Shown: positions 41,596 to 50,352, counted from the stretch's first letter. The stretch: 64,000 nucleotides of DNA from Thermoanaerobacterium sp. PSU-2 (GCF_002102475.1 NZ_MSQD01000001.1:186001-250000); one strand, 5' to 3'. The notes: generated by a model not told the origin, from the sequence alone. Translations and numbers: made by a program.

Positions 41596-41629
41596 TGCCT
41601 TTCATTCCTTTCATAGCTATAATTATTTC

Positions 41630-42109
41630 TTACGCTTTTTTATCGATGATTCTATTTATCTTTTTTGATACTCCGCCTTCGCCGTATATACCATTGTCCT
41701 CTAACAAATTATTTGATATGACACCAATTGAATAGTTTACGAATTCGATTGATTGTTTGAGAAGTGATTTATTCAACTCATTTCTATTGCTAAGCGCTCT
41801 TAAAAGATCATTAAATTCCTCTTGAACTGTTTTTAATTTTTCGGCGTCATCTTCAGGCAGTATACCGCAAAGCTGACTTATTGTCATTTGACTATCGAAA
41901 TTGTCGTTTAAAAATTTTTCTCTTTCATCTTCCAAGTCCATAAGCTTACCTATTATACTACCCTCTACTTTTGTCATGTTGTCCAGTTCATGTATTTCTC
42001 CCCTCACTATCACATCGGTCTTTTTAGCAGCTATGTCGTATAAATCTTTGTACAAAAGCATTTCCCCATTCAATATAGAAATAAGCTCATCTATATTCGG
42101 ATTTGGCAT
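41630..42109 (-). CDS. flgN: Flagellar export chaperone FlgN
   Basis: A 159-residue helical chaperone for FlgK and FlgL: IDELISILNGEMLLYKDLYDIAAKKTDVIVRGEIHELDNMTKVEGSIIGKLMDLEDEREKFLND (about 5-68), then a second long helix (RNELNKSLLKQSIEFVNYSIGVISNNLLEDN). The pattern and its place between flgM and flgK identify it. It starts 13 nt after flgM. Confidence 0.93.
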   Translation of the reverse strand: MPNPNIDELISILNGEMLLYKDLYDIAAKKTDVIVRGEIHELDNMTKVEGSIIGKLMDLEDEREKFLNDNFDSQMTISQLCGILPEDDAEKLKTVQEEFNDLLRALSNRNELNKSLLKQSIEFVNYSIGVISNNLLEDNGIYGEGGVSKKINRIIDKKA

Positions 42110-42122
42110 AATTATACCACCT

Positions 42123-42401
42123 TTAAACTTTTTTATCGAAAATAGCCCCTTTAATTATGGACTCAGCGATATCATCAGATTTTATGTTGTAATTGCCACT
42201 ATCAACCTTAGCCTTTATATCCTGCACCTTTTCTTCTCTCAATTTGTCATATTCTGCAAAACTTTTGTTGATCTTAGAAGCATTATCTGATATTTCCACT
42301 TTGTCAACTTTGTTTGCCTTACTTTTATTTAAAGCATTGGCATTTGCAGACTTATACATGTCGTAAATATTGTTAACATTGATATTATTGTATATTTTCA
42401 T
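42123..42401 (-). CDS. flgM: Anti-sigma-28 factor FlgM
   Basis: A 92-residue protein whose C-terminal half binds and silences sigma-28 until it is exported through the finished hook. The N-terminal part is disordered and Asn-rich (MKIYNNINVNNIYDMYKSANANALNKSK). The conserved part is KVEISDNASKINKSFAEYDKLREEKVQDIKAKVDSGNYNIKSDDIAESIIKGAIFD (about 33-89). It has its own sigma-28-type promoter, giving negative feedback. Confidence 0.95.
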   Translation of the reverse strand: MKIYNNINVNNIYDMYKSANANALNKSKANKVDKVEISDNASKINKSFAEYDKLREEKVQDIKAKVDSGNYNIKSDDIAESIIKGAIFDKKV

Positions 42402-42424
42402 TCCATTCCCACCTTCCCAATATT

Positions 42425-42450
42425 ATATCGGTTAAATTCAATTTCACTTA
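42425..42450 (-). promoter_or_regulatory. Sigma-28-type promoter of flgM-flgN-flgK
   Basis: Minus strand TAAG (42447-42450), 14 nt, ACCGATAT (42425-42432), about 25 nt before flgM and overlapping the end of the YvyF-like gene. Confidence 0.65.
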
Positions 42451-42858
42451 ATATTTTCTTTTAATGTCTTTTTTATCGTCTCTCAAATAAAGTTTTTCAA
42501 AACTTTCGTCTCTTTTATCAACATCTAATGCGCTTTTTAAAGATTTCTCAAGTTCTCTTGAACATGATTCACAGTATCTGCCTGACAATATCTTTTTACC
42601 GCACCTTTCACAAGTCAATGAAATATTGGTGTTTTTAGAGCCCAATATGAGTCTGCCTTCTTTTAAAAAGTCTAATATTCTTTTCACCTCAACATCTGTA
42701 GCTTTGGACACCTCTAAAACCGTCGCCTGCGGATTTCTATCAATGTAATCTCTGATTTTCATAAAATCCTCTTCATCTTTGTTGAAACATTCTGGGCATA
42801 AATCGAACCCAGTATAGTTATAAAGTTTTCCACACCTTTTACAATTCCTTATATTCAT
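42448..42858 (-). CDS. YvyF/TIGR03826 flagellar operon protein
   Basis: 136 residues with two zinc-binding CxxC pairs at each end: NCKRCGKLYNYTGFDLCPECFNKDEEDF (about 4-31) and SLTCERCGKKILSGRYCESCSRELEKSL (about 82-109). Between them is a winged-helix-like stretch (IRDYIDRNPQATVLEVSKATDVEVKRILDFLKEGRL). It is the family lying between comF and flgM in Bacillus (YvyF), proposed to regulate flagellar genes. It starts 6 nt after comF. Confidence 0.9.
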   Translation of the reverse strand: MNIRNCKRCGKLYNYTGFDLCPECFNKDEEDFMKIRDYIDRNPQATVLEVSKATDVEVKRILDFLKEGRLILGSKNTNISLTCERCGKKILSGRYCESCSRELEKSLKSALDVDKRDESFEKLYLRDDKKDIKRKY

Positions 42859-42864
42859 AGAACC

Positions 42865-43554
42865 TCACACATTCCTTCCTGTTGCTATTGTAGCTGCAAA
42901 AACATCTTTTGCACCGCTCTCTCTTAAAACTTTTGCGCATTCATCAAGGGTAGAACCTGTTGTCAAAACATCATCCACTAAAAGTACGGTCTTGTCTTTG
43001 ACAAGATCAGCGTAAACCACTTTAAAAGCACCTTTTAAGTTTTTCATCCGCTCTTCTCTTTTAAGTTCAGTTTGAGATTTAGTGTTTTTTATACGTCTCA
43101 AAGGCTTTGACATGATTACATCGAATCTATAAGAAAGCTCTCTCGCCAAAAGCTCTGATTGGTTGTATCCACGTTCATCCAGCTTTGTCCTGTGAAGCGG
43201 AACAGGCACTATCGTATCGAATTCTACACCATCTTCTTTAATATACTTATACATGTATTCTGCAAAAAATTCAGATAAACTTCTCTCTTTGTAGTATTTG
43301 AATCTGGCAATCAGCGATTTTATCGTATCGTCATACTCAAAAGGACTTATGCTGCGAGTAAAAACATGGTTTGTCTCCATGCAGTCGGGGCATTTGTCGC
43401 CATCTATGATAGGCTTTCCACAAACAACGCACCTATTACCAACAATAAACGGTAAATTGCTTTCACAGTCAAGGCATATCTTTCCTTCTCTTATCACCTT
43501 TCCGCACAGTATGCAATTTGTCTTTGGTGGAAATAGCAAATCGAGAAATATCAT
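42865..43554 (-). CDS. comF: ComF family phosphoribosyltransferase-like protein
   Basis: 229 residues. Six or more N-terminal cysteines form a zinc domain (NCILCGKVIREGKICLDCESNLPFIVGNRCVVCGKPIIDGDKCPDCMETNH, about 12-62). A phosphoribosyltransferase domain ends in the PRPP loop KTVLLVDDVLTTGSTLDECAKVLRESG (about 191-217). ComF is needed for natural transformation, acting with the DNA-uptake helicase on incoming single-stranded DNA. comF and the flagellar genes share a sigma-28-type promoter, as in B. subtilis. Confidence 0.93.
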   Translation of the reverse strand: MIFLDLLFPPKTNCILCGKVIREGKICLDCESNLPFIVGNRCVVCGKPIIDGDKCPDCMETNHVFTRSISPFEYDDTIKSLIARFKYYKERSLSEFFAEYMYKYIKEDGVEFDTIVPVPLHRTKLDERGYNQSELLARELSYRFDVIMSKPLRRIKNTKSQTELKREERMKNLKGAFKVVYADLVKDKTVLLVDDVLTTGSTLDECAKVLRESGAKDVFAATIATGRNV

Positions 43555-43586
43555 AGTACATCCTTCCGTCCATCTATTTAATCTTT

Positions 43587-43613
43587 ATATCGGCATATCT
43601 TAAAATTTATTTA
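43587..43613 (-). promoter_or_regulatory. Sigma-28 promoter of comF-yvyF
   Basis: Minus strand TAAA (43610-43613), 15 nt, GCCGATAT (43587-43594): a perfect consensus match about 35-60 nt upstream of comF. Confidence 0.85.
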
Positions 43614-43629
43614 ACATTCGTGAAATTAA

Positions 43630-45846
43630 TCAACTTTCTTCCACCATAAATTTAAGGACTTTCCTAAGTTTAGGCAAAAGCCCTGAATACCTCTTTGATA
43701 TGAGATTGTTGTCGATCATGCTTTTTAAATATTTTTCCTGTCCAACTATTACCACGAGTTTTTTAGCCCTCGTTACAGCAGTGTAAAGAAGGTTTCTGGT
43801 GAGAAGCATAGGCGGTCCAAAGCTCATAGGCATGATGACAGCCGGAAATTCACTTCCTTGGCTTTTGTGGACAGTCACACAGTAAGAAAGGCTTAGTTCA
43901 TCTATATCTGCAAAATCGTAAACAACTCTTTTATCATCATCAAATAAGACAGTAAGCTCCTGCGAATCATTATCGATAGACTCTATGATACCCATATCGC
44001 CATTAAAGACACCTTCGCCTTTTTCATCACCTTTTGTCCACTTCATCTTGTAGTTATTTTTTATTTGCATCACCTTGTCTCCCACTCTGAAAGTAAAATC
44101 TTTCATCTGCCTTTCATCCAGTCCTTTTTTTGAAGGATTTAAGCACCTTTGCAGTTCATTGTTCATGTTTATAACGCCTATCAAGCCTTTTCTCATAGGG
44201 CTTAAAACTTGAATATCCGTAAATGGGTTGAATCCATACGCTTCAGGCAACCGCCTTTTACATAAATCCAATATAGTATTTAAAATTTCGTCTTGCGATG
44301 AAGCATTTATAAAGAAAAAGTCATTTTCTTTATCGTTTAGCACAGGATACTCGCCATTGTTTATCTTGTGGGCATTTACTACTATCAAACTTTCCTTCCC
44401 TTGCCTGTATATCTTATTAAGCCTTATCACCTTTACCAAGCCGCTATCTATGATATCCCTAAGCACATTGCCAGCTCCAACAGATGGAAGCTGATCGACA
44501 TCACCTACAAGTATAAGCCTTGAGCTTAATGGGATAGCTTTAAGTAGAGCATTCATAAGCAATATATCTATCATCGAAGCCTCGTCCACTATTATGACAT
44601 CTTCTGTCAATGGATTCTTGTCGTCTTTGCCAAAGCCTCGTCCTTCTTCTTCTGTGTATGAGTACTCCAAGAGGCGATGTATCGTCTTCGCTTCAAACCC
44701 TGTAGCTTCGGTCATCCTCTTTGCAGCTCTCCCTGTAGGCGCAGCTAACGCTACCGATTTTTTAAATTTTTTAAAAAGCTTTATTATGAAATTTATTATT
44801 GTAGTCTTTCCCGTTCCAGGTCCACCTGTTATGACGAGAATTGAGTTCTTGACAGATTCTAAAACTGCAATCCGCTGATTGTCTGCAAGGTGAATCCCCA
44901 TATCTGATTCTATCTTCCATATTTCATTTTCAATATCAATATCCTCAGGCTTTACATCTGTCAGCGTCATGTTTAAAATCTTATCTGCAGTGTTGTTTTC
45001 AGCTACAAAATACGGTATATAATATACACCGTGAGAACCATCTTCAAATGTCTCAAACTTCACTTTTTCGCTTTGTGCCAAAAGAACCAATGAATCGTAA
45101 ACTTCTTCTTCTGATACTTCAAGAAGCCTTGCTGTTTCTTTAAGCAAAAGTTCAAGTGGCACATACGTATGACCATTTGATGCATATTGTATCAAAACAT
45201 ACTTTGTGCCAGATGAAATCCTATAGCTGGAATGCAAGTCAACGCCCATTGCTCGAGCTATCTTATCAGCCGTCCTAAAGCCAATCCCAAAAATTTCATC
45301 CGATAATCTGTACGGATTTTGCTTTATGAGTTCTATAGAATCATCGCCGTATTGCCTGTATATCTTAATTGCATTCGTAGTGGAGATGCCATAACCTTGT
45401 AAAAAAACCATCACGTCCCTCAATGTCTTCTGCTGCTCATAAGATTCTGATATCATCTTTACTCTTTCTTCGCCTATTCCAGGTATATCCAACAACTTTT
45501 CCGGATGAGATTCTATGATGTTTAGAGAATCGACGCCGAATTTTGAGACGATTTTTTTCGCCATGACAGGACCTATACCTCTTATGAGTCCAGATGACAA
45601 GAATCTCTCCATCCCATACAATGTCGACGGCGCTATCGTCTCGTACTTTGAGACCTTCACCTGTTCCCCATAGTCAGGATGTACCATCCACTCGCCTTCA
45701 ACTTTAAGCGTCTCACCTATCCCAACAAAAGGCATATATCCTACTACTGTAATAGTATCCTTTTTCGAATTAAGTTCTAACACAGCGTACCCATTTTGTT
45801 CGTTTTTAAAAATTATTTCCTCAACAGTACCTATTATTTCAACCAT
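43630..45846 (-). CDS. recD2: ATP-dependent RecD-like DNA helicase (RecD2)
   Basis: This 738-residue 5'-3' helicase is of the RecD2 type, which works without RecBC. The N-terminal OB and helix-hairpin-helix region includes LSSGLIRGIGPVMAKKIVSKFG and LLDIPGIGEERVKMISESYE, about 85-135. It is followed by a superfamily 1 motor with Walker A ILVITGGPGTGKTTIINFIIKLF (about 340-362), Walker B VIIVDEASMIDILLM, motif III LILVGDVDQLPSVGAGNVLRD and the late SYCVTVHKSQGSEFPAVIMP with LLYTAVTRAKKLVVIVG. Length and motifs are complete. In B. subtilis it affects mismatch and replication repair. It directly follows the comF promoter region on the same strand but ends the block. Confidence 0.96.
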   Translation of the reverse strand: MVEIIGTVEEIIFKNEQNGYAVLELNSKKDTITVVGYMPFVGIGETLKVEGEWMVHPDYGEQVKVSKYETIAPSTLYGMERFLSSGLIRGIGPVMAKKIVSKFGVDSLNIIESHPEKLLDIPGIGEERVKMISESYEQQKTLRDVMVFLQGYGISTTNAIKIYRQYGDDSIELIKQNPYRLSDEIFGIGFRTADKIARAMGVDLHSSYRISSGTKYVLIQYASNGHTYVPLELLLKETARLLEVSEEEVYDSLVLLAQSEKVKFETFEDGSHGVYYIPYFVAENNTADKILNMTLTDVKPEDIDIENEIWKIESDMGIHLADNQRIAVLESVKNSILVITGGPGTGKTTIINFIIKLFKKFKKSVALAAPTGRAAKRMTEATGFEAKTIHRLLEYSYTEEEGRGFGKDDKNPLTEDVIIVDEASMIDILLMNALLKAIPLSSRLILVGDVDQLPSVGAGNVLRDIIDSGLVKVIRLNKIYRQGKESLIVVNAHKINNGEYPVLNDKENDFFFINASSQDEILNTILDLCKRRLPEAYGFNPFTDIQVLSPMRKGLIGVINMNNELQRCLNPSKKGLDERQMKDFTFRVGDKVMQIKNNYKMKWTKGDEKGEGVFNGDMGIIESIDNDSQELTVLFDDDKRVVYDFADIDELSLSYCVTVHKSQGSEFPAVIMPMSFGPPMLLTRNLLYTAVTRAKKLVVIVGQEKYLKSMIDNNLISKRYSGLLPKLRKVLKFMVEES

Positions 45847-45914
45847 AGTTATCCCTACTTTTTTATTTTCTATCTACAATTGTATATTATTTTCATAGAT
45901 ATTTGAAGCGCGCA

Positions 45915-46493
45915 TCATATTTTTTCAATTTTGTACTTTATCTTCACGATTTCTTCATACAAAAGAGCTATGTCTGCTTTCGTTGCTGGTAGATTATACA
46001 TAGAGCTGTTACTTTCAAAGTTTAATGGACTTAAATTAGCAAAAAAAGTCTTTATCATGGCAGCATCTCTCAAGTGCTTCTCGATCGTAATCTTCTTTTG
46101 ATATACTTTTATCTTAGCGTCACCAACATTTACAATGCAATACGTAGAATGCTCCTCTATCTCTTTTATCTTCTCATAGCATACATATCCGTAAGATACA
46201 TCCTTTGCCACCTTTGGAATTCTAACTTTTAATTGCACAAGCGTAAAGTTAGAAGCTATAGGAATTGGAAAAGTATTTTTAATGCCAAGGCTTTTGGCGT
46301 ACTTTTCTTTTATGGCACTTAAATCTACAGCATACTTTTTCAAAGTCCTCTTTAGACAACTTTTGACACTGGATTTTATACGCAATACATTGCCATTTAA
46401 GTCTATTAATTCCGTCCCATCTCCGTAATCATCAAGATAGCAAGGCAATATGGCAATGTAGACATCAGGTATATCAAAATCCTTCATCTCCAT
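45915..46493 (-). CDS. Possible ComK-like competence regulator
   Basis: I am unsure of this 192-residue cytoplasmic protein. Its order of features resembles ComK: an early AILP, a short beta meander (ELIDLNGNVLRIKSSVKSCLKRTLKKYAVDL), then GIKNTFPIPIASNFTLVQLKVRIP, which lines up with the ComK stretch HKPPIxVDP..xFLFPT, and SYGYVCYEKI where ComK has GWIS..HV. The helical C-terminus (ADIALLYEEIVKIKYKIEKI) is unlike any enzyme motif. The nearby comF and reports of natural competence in Thermoanaerobacterium make a competence role plausible. A 20-T tract lies about 90 nt upstream of its start. Confidence 0.45.
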   Translation of the reverse strand: MEMKDFDIPDVYIAILPCYLDDYGDGTELIDLNGNVLRIKSSVKSCLKRTLKKYAVDLSAIKEKYAKSLGIKNTFPIPIASNFTLVQLKVRIPKVAKDVSYGYVCYEKIKEIEEHSTYCIVNVGDAKIKVYQKKITIEKHLRDAAMIKTFFANLSPLNFESNSSMYNLPATKADIALLYEEIVKIKYKIEKI

Positions 46494-46582
46494 TACTCCT
46501 TTACGAACTTATGTTTGTACTTATTATATAAAATAACAACTTCAAAGTCAATATATGGATATGTGTTTAAAAATTTTCCGAA

Positions 46583-46602
46583 TTTTTTTTTTTTTTTTTT
46601 TT
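46583..46602. repeat. Run of 20 thymines between two divergent genes
   Basis: An uninterrupted T20 in the 195-bp region between the ComK-like gene (minus) and the HD-GYP gene (plus). Tracts this long are prone to slip during replication and can alter promoter spacing or act as an upstream element. Confidence 0.9.
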
Positions 46603-46628
46603 GAATTTTATTACAATGTATGAAATTA

Positions 46629-46656
46629 TTGACTGGTGCAAAAAATTATAATATAA
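46629..46656 (+). promoter_or_regulatory. Sigma-A promoter of the HD-GYP gene
   Basis: TTGACT (46629-46634), 16 nt, TATAAT (46651-46656), with an overlapping second TATAAT, about 32 nt upstream of the ATG. Confidence 0.7.
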
Positions 46657-46687
46657 TATTAATTGTCGAAAAAAGGGGAAAAATGAG

Positions 46688-47290
46688 ATGAATTATGATG
46701 AAGAAAAACTGATGTCGCATCTTCTGATGTCGCTAAAAAACTACCATTACGAGACGTACAAGCACAGCATAAGAGTCGCAAAGTTATCATACAATGTAGC
46801 AAACATGATGCGGCTTAATATAAAGGAAAAAATAACGATATACAAGGGTGCATTGCTGCACGATATAGGCAAAGTGATGATTCCGATTAGTATTCTTGCA
46901 AAACCAGATAAACTTACAGAATTGGAATACGACGTCATGAAATTGCATCCCAAATACGGCGCCGATATACTGGAAGCCTTAACACCACTTGCATATTTGA
47001 CATCTACTGTGCTATATCATCATGAAAGGCTTGATGGGACAGGCTATCCTTATGGTTTAAAAATCATTCCGTTTGGCGCACAGATTGTAGCAGTGTGTGA
47101 TTCTTTCGACGCAATGACAAACGATAGACAGTATAGAAAAGCTAAAAATGCTATTGAAGCAATACAAGATTTGAAAGAGTGCGATGCAAAGTACAACCAA
47201 ATGCTTGTTTCAGCATTAGAAAATTTGGTTAAAACAAAGACACAAATTCTCGAAAAAGAAAATAGAGAAAGCAATGGAATCGCCATCTAA
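46688..47290 (+). CDS. HD-GYP domain protein
   Basis: A 200-residue stand-alone HD-GYP domain without membrane or receiver part: HSIRVAKLSYNVANMMRLNIKE (about 22-43), ALLHDIGKVMIPISILAKPDKLTELEYDVMKLHPKYGADIL (HD pair at about 59-60), VLYHHERLDGTGYPYGLKIIPFGAQIVAVCDSFDAMTNDRQYRKAK (HHE, DGTGYP and DxxDAM). GYP reads as GTGYPYG, so cyclic di-GMP hydrolysis is plausible. AAAGGGG precedes the ATG. It is monocistronic, converging on metK at a shared terminator. Confidence 0.9.
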   Translation: MNYDEEKLMSHLLMSLKNYHYETYKHSIRVAKLSYNVANMMRLNIKEKITIYKGALLHDIGKVMIPISILAKPDKLTELEYDVMKLHPKYGADILEALTPLAYLTSTVLYHHERLDGTGYPYGLKIIPFGAQIVAVCDSFDAMTNDRQYRKAKNAIEAIQDLKECDAKYNQMLVSALENLVKTKTQILEKENRESNGIAI

Positions 47291-47337
47291 TTTATGCTAT
47301 AATAAAAGTAGCGGAGCGTACAATTTTTATAAAAATC

Positions 47338-47391
47338 GCGGCTATAAATATAAATATACAAGCCGCAAAGCCCGGAGGAAACTCCGGGCTT
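47338..47391. terminator. Bidirectional terminator between HD-GYP gene and metK
   Basis: AAGCCCGGAG-GAAA-CTCCGGGCTT stem (about 47368-47391), T-rich outward on the plus strand and serving metK on the other. A second hairpin, GCGGCT...AGCCGC (47338-47366), precedes it. Confidence 0.85.
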
Positions 47392-47399
47392 TAAAATTA

Positions 47400-48587
47400 T
47401 TATTTATTGAAAGCAAGTTTTTTCAGTATCTCAACTCTGTCAGTTCTCTCCCATGTAAGGTCAAGATCTGTACGTCCAAAATGTCCATATGCTGCAACTT
47501 GTCTATAAATAGGCCTTCTTAAATCAAGATCTCTTATGATAGCAGCAGGTCTCAAATCAAATACTTTTTTAACTATTTCTGATATCTCTTCATCAGATAT
47601 TTTCCCACTGCCAAAAGTATCTACATTGACTTCTAATGGTGTAGCTACGCCTATAGCGTACGCCAATTGAACTTCACACCTTTCAGCAAGCCCAGCAGCT
47701 ACGATGTTTTTCGCTACATACCTTGCAGCGTACGCAGCAGATCTGTCTACTTTCGATGGATCTTTGCCAGAAAAAGCACCGCCGCCATGTCTTGCATATC
47801 CACCATAAGTGTCGACTATTATCTTCCTTCCTGTAAGACCACTGTCTCCTTGCGGTCCGCCAACTACGAATCTTCCTGTCGGATTTACATATATCTTCGT
47901 ATCATCATCAATAAGCTCTGGTGGAACGATAGGTTTTATTACATACTCTTTTACATCATTTTCAATCTTATCATGATCCACATCTGGTGAATGCTGTGTA
48001 GATACGACGATTGAATCAACTCTCTTTGGCACGTCATCAACGTACTCAATCGTCACCTGTGTCTTGCCATCAGGTCTTAGGTAATCTAAAGTGCCATTTT
48101 TCCTTACCTCTGCTAATCTGCGAGCAAGCCTATGTGCTAATGATATTGGAAGAGGCATAAGCTCAGGCGTCTCTGTACATGCGTATCCAAACATCATGCC
48201 TTGGTCTCCAGCGCCTTGTTCTTCCAGCTCATCGTAGGAGATGCCTTTTTTAACTTCTAGAGCCTTATCAACTCCCAATGCTATATCTGGAGACTGTTCA
48301 TCTATTGATGTAAGCACAGAGCATGTATCTGCATCAAAGCCGTATTTTGCACGAGTGTATCCTATTTCCTCTATGACTTTTCTTGCGATTTTAGGTATGT
48401 CAACGTAACACTTTGTGGATATTTCTCCCATCACCAATACCATACCTGTTGTAACAGCAGTCTCGCAGGCTATCCTCGCATATGGATCATTTTTTAAGAT
48501 CTCATCTACAATAGCATCAGATATCTGATCGCAAATTTTATCTGGATGTCCTTCAGTAACTGATTCTGAAGTAAAATACTTTTTCAT
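47400..48587 (-). CDS. metK: S-adenosylmethionine synthetase
   Basis: MetK (395 residues) makes S-adenosylmethionine from methionine and ATP. Conserved blocks: [27 protein letters not shown] (about 4-30), [57 protein letters not shown] (about 116-149; GAGDQGxMFGYA), [21 protein letters not shown] (about 252-272) and [23 protein letters not shown]. Complete length. A SAM-I riboswitch in the leader gives feedback control. Confidence 0.98.
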   Translation of the reverse strand: MKKYFTSESVTEGHPDKICDQISDAIVDEILKNDPYARIACETAVTTGMVLVMGEISTKCYVDIPKIARKVIEEIGYTRAKYGFDADTCSVLTSIDEQSPDIALGVDKALEVKKGISYDELEEQGAGDQGMMFGYACTETPELMPLPISLAHRLARRLAEVRKNGTLDYLRPDGKTQVTIEYVDDVPKRVDSIVVSTQHSPDVDHDKIENDVKEYVIKPIVPPELIDDDTKIYVNPTGRFVVGGPQGDSGLTGRKIIVDTYGGYARHGGGAFSGKDPSKVDRSAAYAARYVAKNIVAAGLAERCEVQLAYAIGVATPLEVNVDTFGSGKISDEEISEIVKKVFDLRPAAIIRDLDLRRPIYRQVAAYGHFGRTDLDLTWERTDRVEILKKLAFNK

Positions 48588-48633
48588 CTGTATCCTCCTT
48601 TTTTAAATCACATAAAAGACCTAAAACAAAATA

Positions 48634-48764
48634 AAACCTCTCCAAAAGAAGAGGCACATCCACCCTCATCTTTCAGAAGTAAACTTCTGCGAGAATTAGC
48701 ACCTTGTCGTAAGACAGGTTGCCGGGCTTCACAGGGCTCTTCCCTCCACCTCTCTTGATAAGAG
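48634..48764 (-). promoter_or_regulatory. SAM-I (S-box) riboswitch and terminator upstream of metK
   Basis: The minus-strand leader contains the S-box core: CUCUUAUCAAGAGAGGUGGAG, then AGCCCUGUGAAGCCCGGCAACC, GGUGCUAAUUC and a closing GAUGAGGG (aptamer about 48663-48764). A terminator hairpin follows (CCUCU...AGAGG then UUUUAUUUU, 48634-48655). High SAM should favour termination, low SAM read-through into metK. Confidence 0.97.
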
Positions 48765-48786
48765 TTTCACTTATTTAACTTAAAAT

Positions 48787-48815
48787 ATAATATCACAGTA
48801 CAACTAATAAGTCAA
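48787..48815 (-). promoter_or_regulatory. Sigma-A promoter of metK
   Basis: Minus strand TTGACT (48810-48815), 17 nt, TATTAT (48787-48792), about 23 nt before the riboswitch aptamer. Confidence 0.8.
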
Positions 48816-48830
48816 TTAGAAAGTGAAAAA

Positions 48831-48852
48831 GTGCTTGACGACTGTCAAGCAC
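48831..48852 (-). terminator. Terminator after rubrerythrin
   Basis: GTGCTTGAC-AGTC-GTCAAGCAC perfect stem followed by TTTTT on the minus strand, about 40 nt past the stop. Confidence 0.88.
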
Positions 48853-48892
48853 TTTAAAGTTAATATATGATAATGAAGGGGTTTTATGCCTT

Positions 48893-49396
48893 TTAGAAAA
48901 CAACAAACTTATCTCTTGGAGCTCCACAAACTGGACATTTTTCTGGAGCCGTATCAATTGCCGTATATCCGCAAACAGGACAAATGTACACTTTAGAAAT
49001 AGCTATGTCTTCATTTTTAAGTGCCGCTGCTTTTGCATCTGTATACATCTTAGCATGTAACTTTTCAGCTTCAAGAGCATAGTTGAAGCTTTTATCTGCA
49101 GATTTCTCCTCCTGCAAATCTGCTACGGCTTTATATGCTGGATACATTTCTTCTACTTCAAATGTCTCACCTGCTATAGCCTTGTCAAGGTTTGATACTG
49201 TGTCTTTTACTTCTCCCAATGTCTTATAGTGATTTGTAGCATGGACTAATTCGGCATAAGATATGGCTCTAAAAAGCTTTGCTATGTTTGGCTTACCCTC
49301 CTTTTCAGCCACATCAGCAAAAATTTGATACCTCATGTGAGCCTGGCTTTCACCTGCGTATGCATCGCTTAGATTTTTTGTCGTCATTTCTCTCAT
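48893..49396 (-). CDS. Rubrerythrin
   Basis: A 167-residue non-haem iron peroxidase that reduces H2O2 in the cytoplasm of anaerobes. The N-terminal diiron ferritin-like domain has NLSDAYAGESQAHMRYQIFADVAEKEGKPNIAKLFRAISYAELVHATNH (about 8-56) and AEKLHAKMYTDAKAAALKNEDI with the second ligand set. The C-terminal rubredoxin-type domain is VYICPVCGYTAIDTAPEKCPVCGAPRDKFVVF (two CxxC). It lies 19 nt after the peroxiredoxin gene, so both are one peroxide-defence unit. Confidence 0.95.
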   Translation of the reverse strand: MREMTTKNLSDAYAGESQAHMRYQIFADVAEKEGKPNIAKLFRAISYAELVHATNHYKTLGEVKDTVSNLDKAIAGETFEVEEMYPAYKAVADLQEEKSADKSFNYALEAEKLHAKMYTDAKAAALKNEDIAISKVYICPVCGYTAIDTAPEKCPVCGAPRDKFVVF

Positions 49397-49415
49397 TTAA
49401 AAATCTCCTCCTTTT

Positions 49416-49916
49416 TTAATCTAATACTTTGTCCCCTGGTTTCCAACCTACAGGACAAGCATGACCTGTTTGAAGTGCATTAAGCACTCTCAATATTTCA
49501 TCGACATTTCTGCCGATTACTGGCTCATGTACAACTTCGTAATCAACAATTCCCTCAGGGTTAATGATGAATGCAGCTCTTAATGCTATGCCAGCATCTT
49601 CAATAAGTATTCCATACTGCTTCGTGACTTCTTTGTTGTAATCAGATAAAAGCGGAAAATCAACACCACCGAGGCTATCTATCCATGCCTTGTGTGAATA
49701 AACGCTATCTGTGTTGATACCTAATAGCTCAGCATTGAGCTTGTCAAACTCAGGTTTCATCCTGTTAAACTCAGGTATTTCTGTCGAACATACTGACGAA
49801 AAGTCAAGTGGATAAAAGAAAAGCACTACCCATTTACCTTTATAATCGCTTAAGGATATTTGACCTTTTGTGCTGTCTAACTTAAATTCAGGAGCTTTCT
49901 TACCTACCAACGACAT
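49416..49916 (-). CDS. Peroxiredoxin (typical 2-Cys, AhpC/Prx1 type)
   Basis: A 166-residue thiol peroxidase. The peroxidatic cysteine lies in VVLFFYPLDFSSVCSTEIPEFNRM (C43; family usually FTFVCPTE), with the supporting arginine later in AGIALRAAFIINPEGIV. The resolving cysteine is in TGHACPVGWKPGDKVL (C154). It needs an NADH-linked reductant that is not encoded here. Upstream is a good sigma-A promoter; rubrerythrin follows 19 nt downstream. Confidence 0.94.
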   Translation of the reverse strand: MSLVGKKAPEFKLDSTKGQISLSDYKGKWVVLFFYPLDFSSVCSTEIPEFNRMKPEFDKLNAELLGINTDSVYSHKAWIDSLGGVDFPLLSDYNKEVTKQYGILIEDAGIALRAAFIINPEGIVDYEVVHEPVIGRNVDEILRVLNALQTGHACPVGWKPGDKVLD

Positions 49917-50015
49917 ATGTACACACCTCTCATCTATTCTTCTTAGTCAATCATACATTGGATAAGCTATTAATATTTTATTTCTATTAATAACTATTTT
50001 CCCTTCACAAGTATT

Positions 50016-50043
50016 ATTATACATCAATTATTTTTTATGTCAA
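50016..50043 (-). promoter_or_regulatory. Sigma-A promoter of the peroxiredoxin-rubrerythrin unit
   Basis: Minus strand TTGACA (50038-50043), 16 nt, TATAAT (50016-50021), about 100 nt upstream of the gene. The 100-nt leader holds AT-rich near-repeats (TTATTAATAG / ATATTAATAG) but no clear PerR box. Confidence 0.7.
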
Positions 50044-50141
50044 TAGGATTTGGGAAATTTTTTATCGATGTCTTTAAAAATCATTATGATAAGGAAATCT
50101 TGAAAGGCAAAATAAAAAAAGGCCCTTTAGCCTTGTATTCA

Positions 50142-50227
50142 TGGTGGAGGGAGATGGATTCGAACCATCGAAGGCACCAGCCAACAGATTTACAGTCTGC
50201 CCCCTTTAGCCACTTGGGTATCCCTCC
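50142..50227 (-). tRNA. tRNA-Tyr (GTA)
   Basis: 86 nt including an encoded CCA. The acceptor is GGAGGGA/TCCCTCC, the anticodon loop CTGTAAA gives GTA, there is a long variable arm (type II), and the T arm is GGTTCGAATCC. It is third in a Pro-Val-Tyr cluster. Confidence 0.97.
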
Positions 50228-50271
50228 ATGATTATTTTATTTTAATGAGAAAAAATATTCACAAATAGAAA

Positions 50272-50347
50272 TGGTGGTCGCAATAGGGCTCGAACCTATG
50301 ACCCCCTGCTTGTAAGGCAGGTGCTCTCCCAGCTGAGCTATACGACC
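50272..50347 (-). tRNA. tRNA-Val (TAC)
   Basis: 76 nt with an encoded CCA. The acceptor is GGTCGTA/TGCGACC, the D arm GCTCAGCTGGGAGAGC, the anticodon stem-loop CTGCCTTACAAGCAG (TAC), and the T arm AGGTTCGAGCCCT. Confidence 0.97.
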
Positions 50348-50352
50348 AATAA

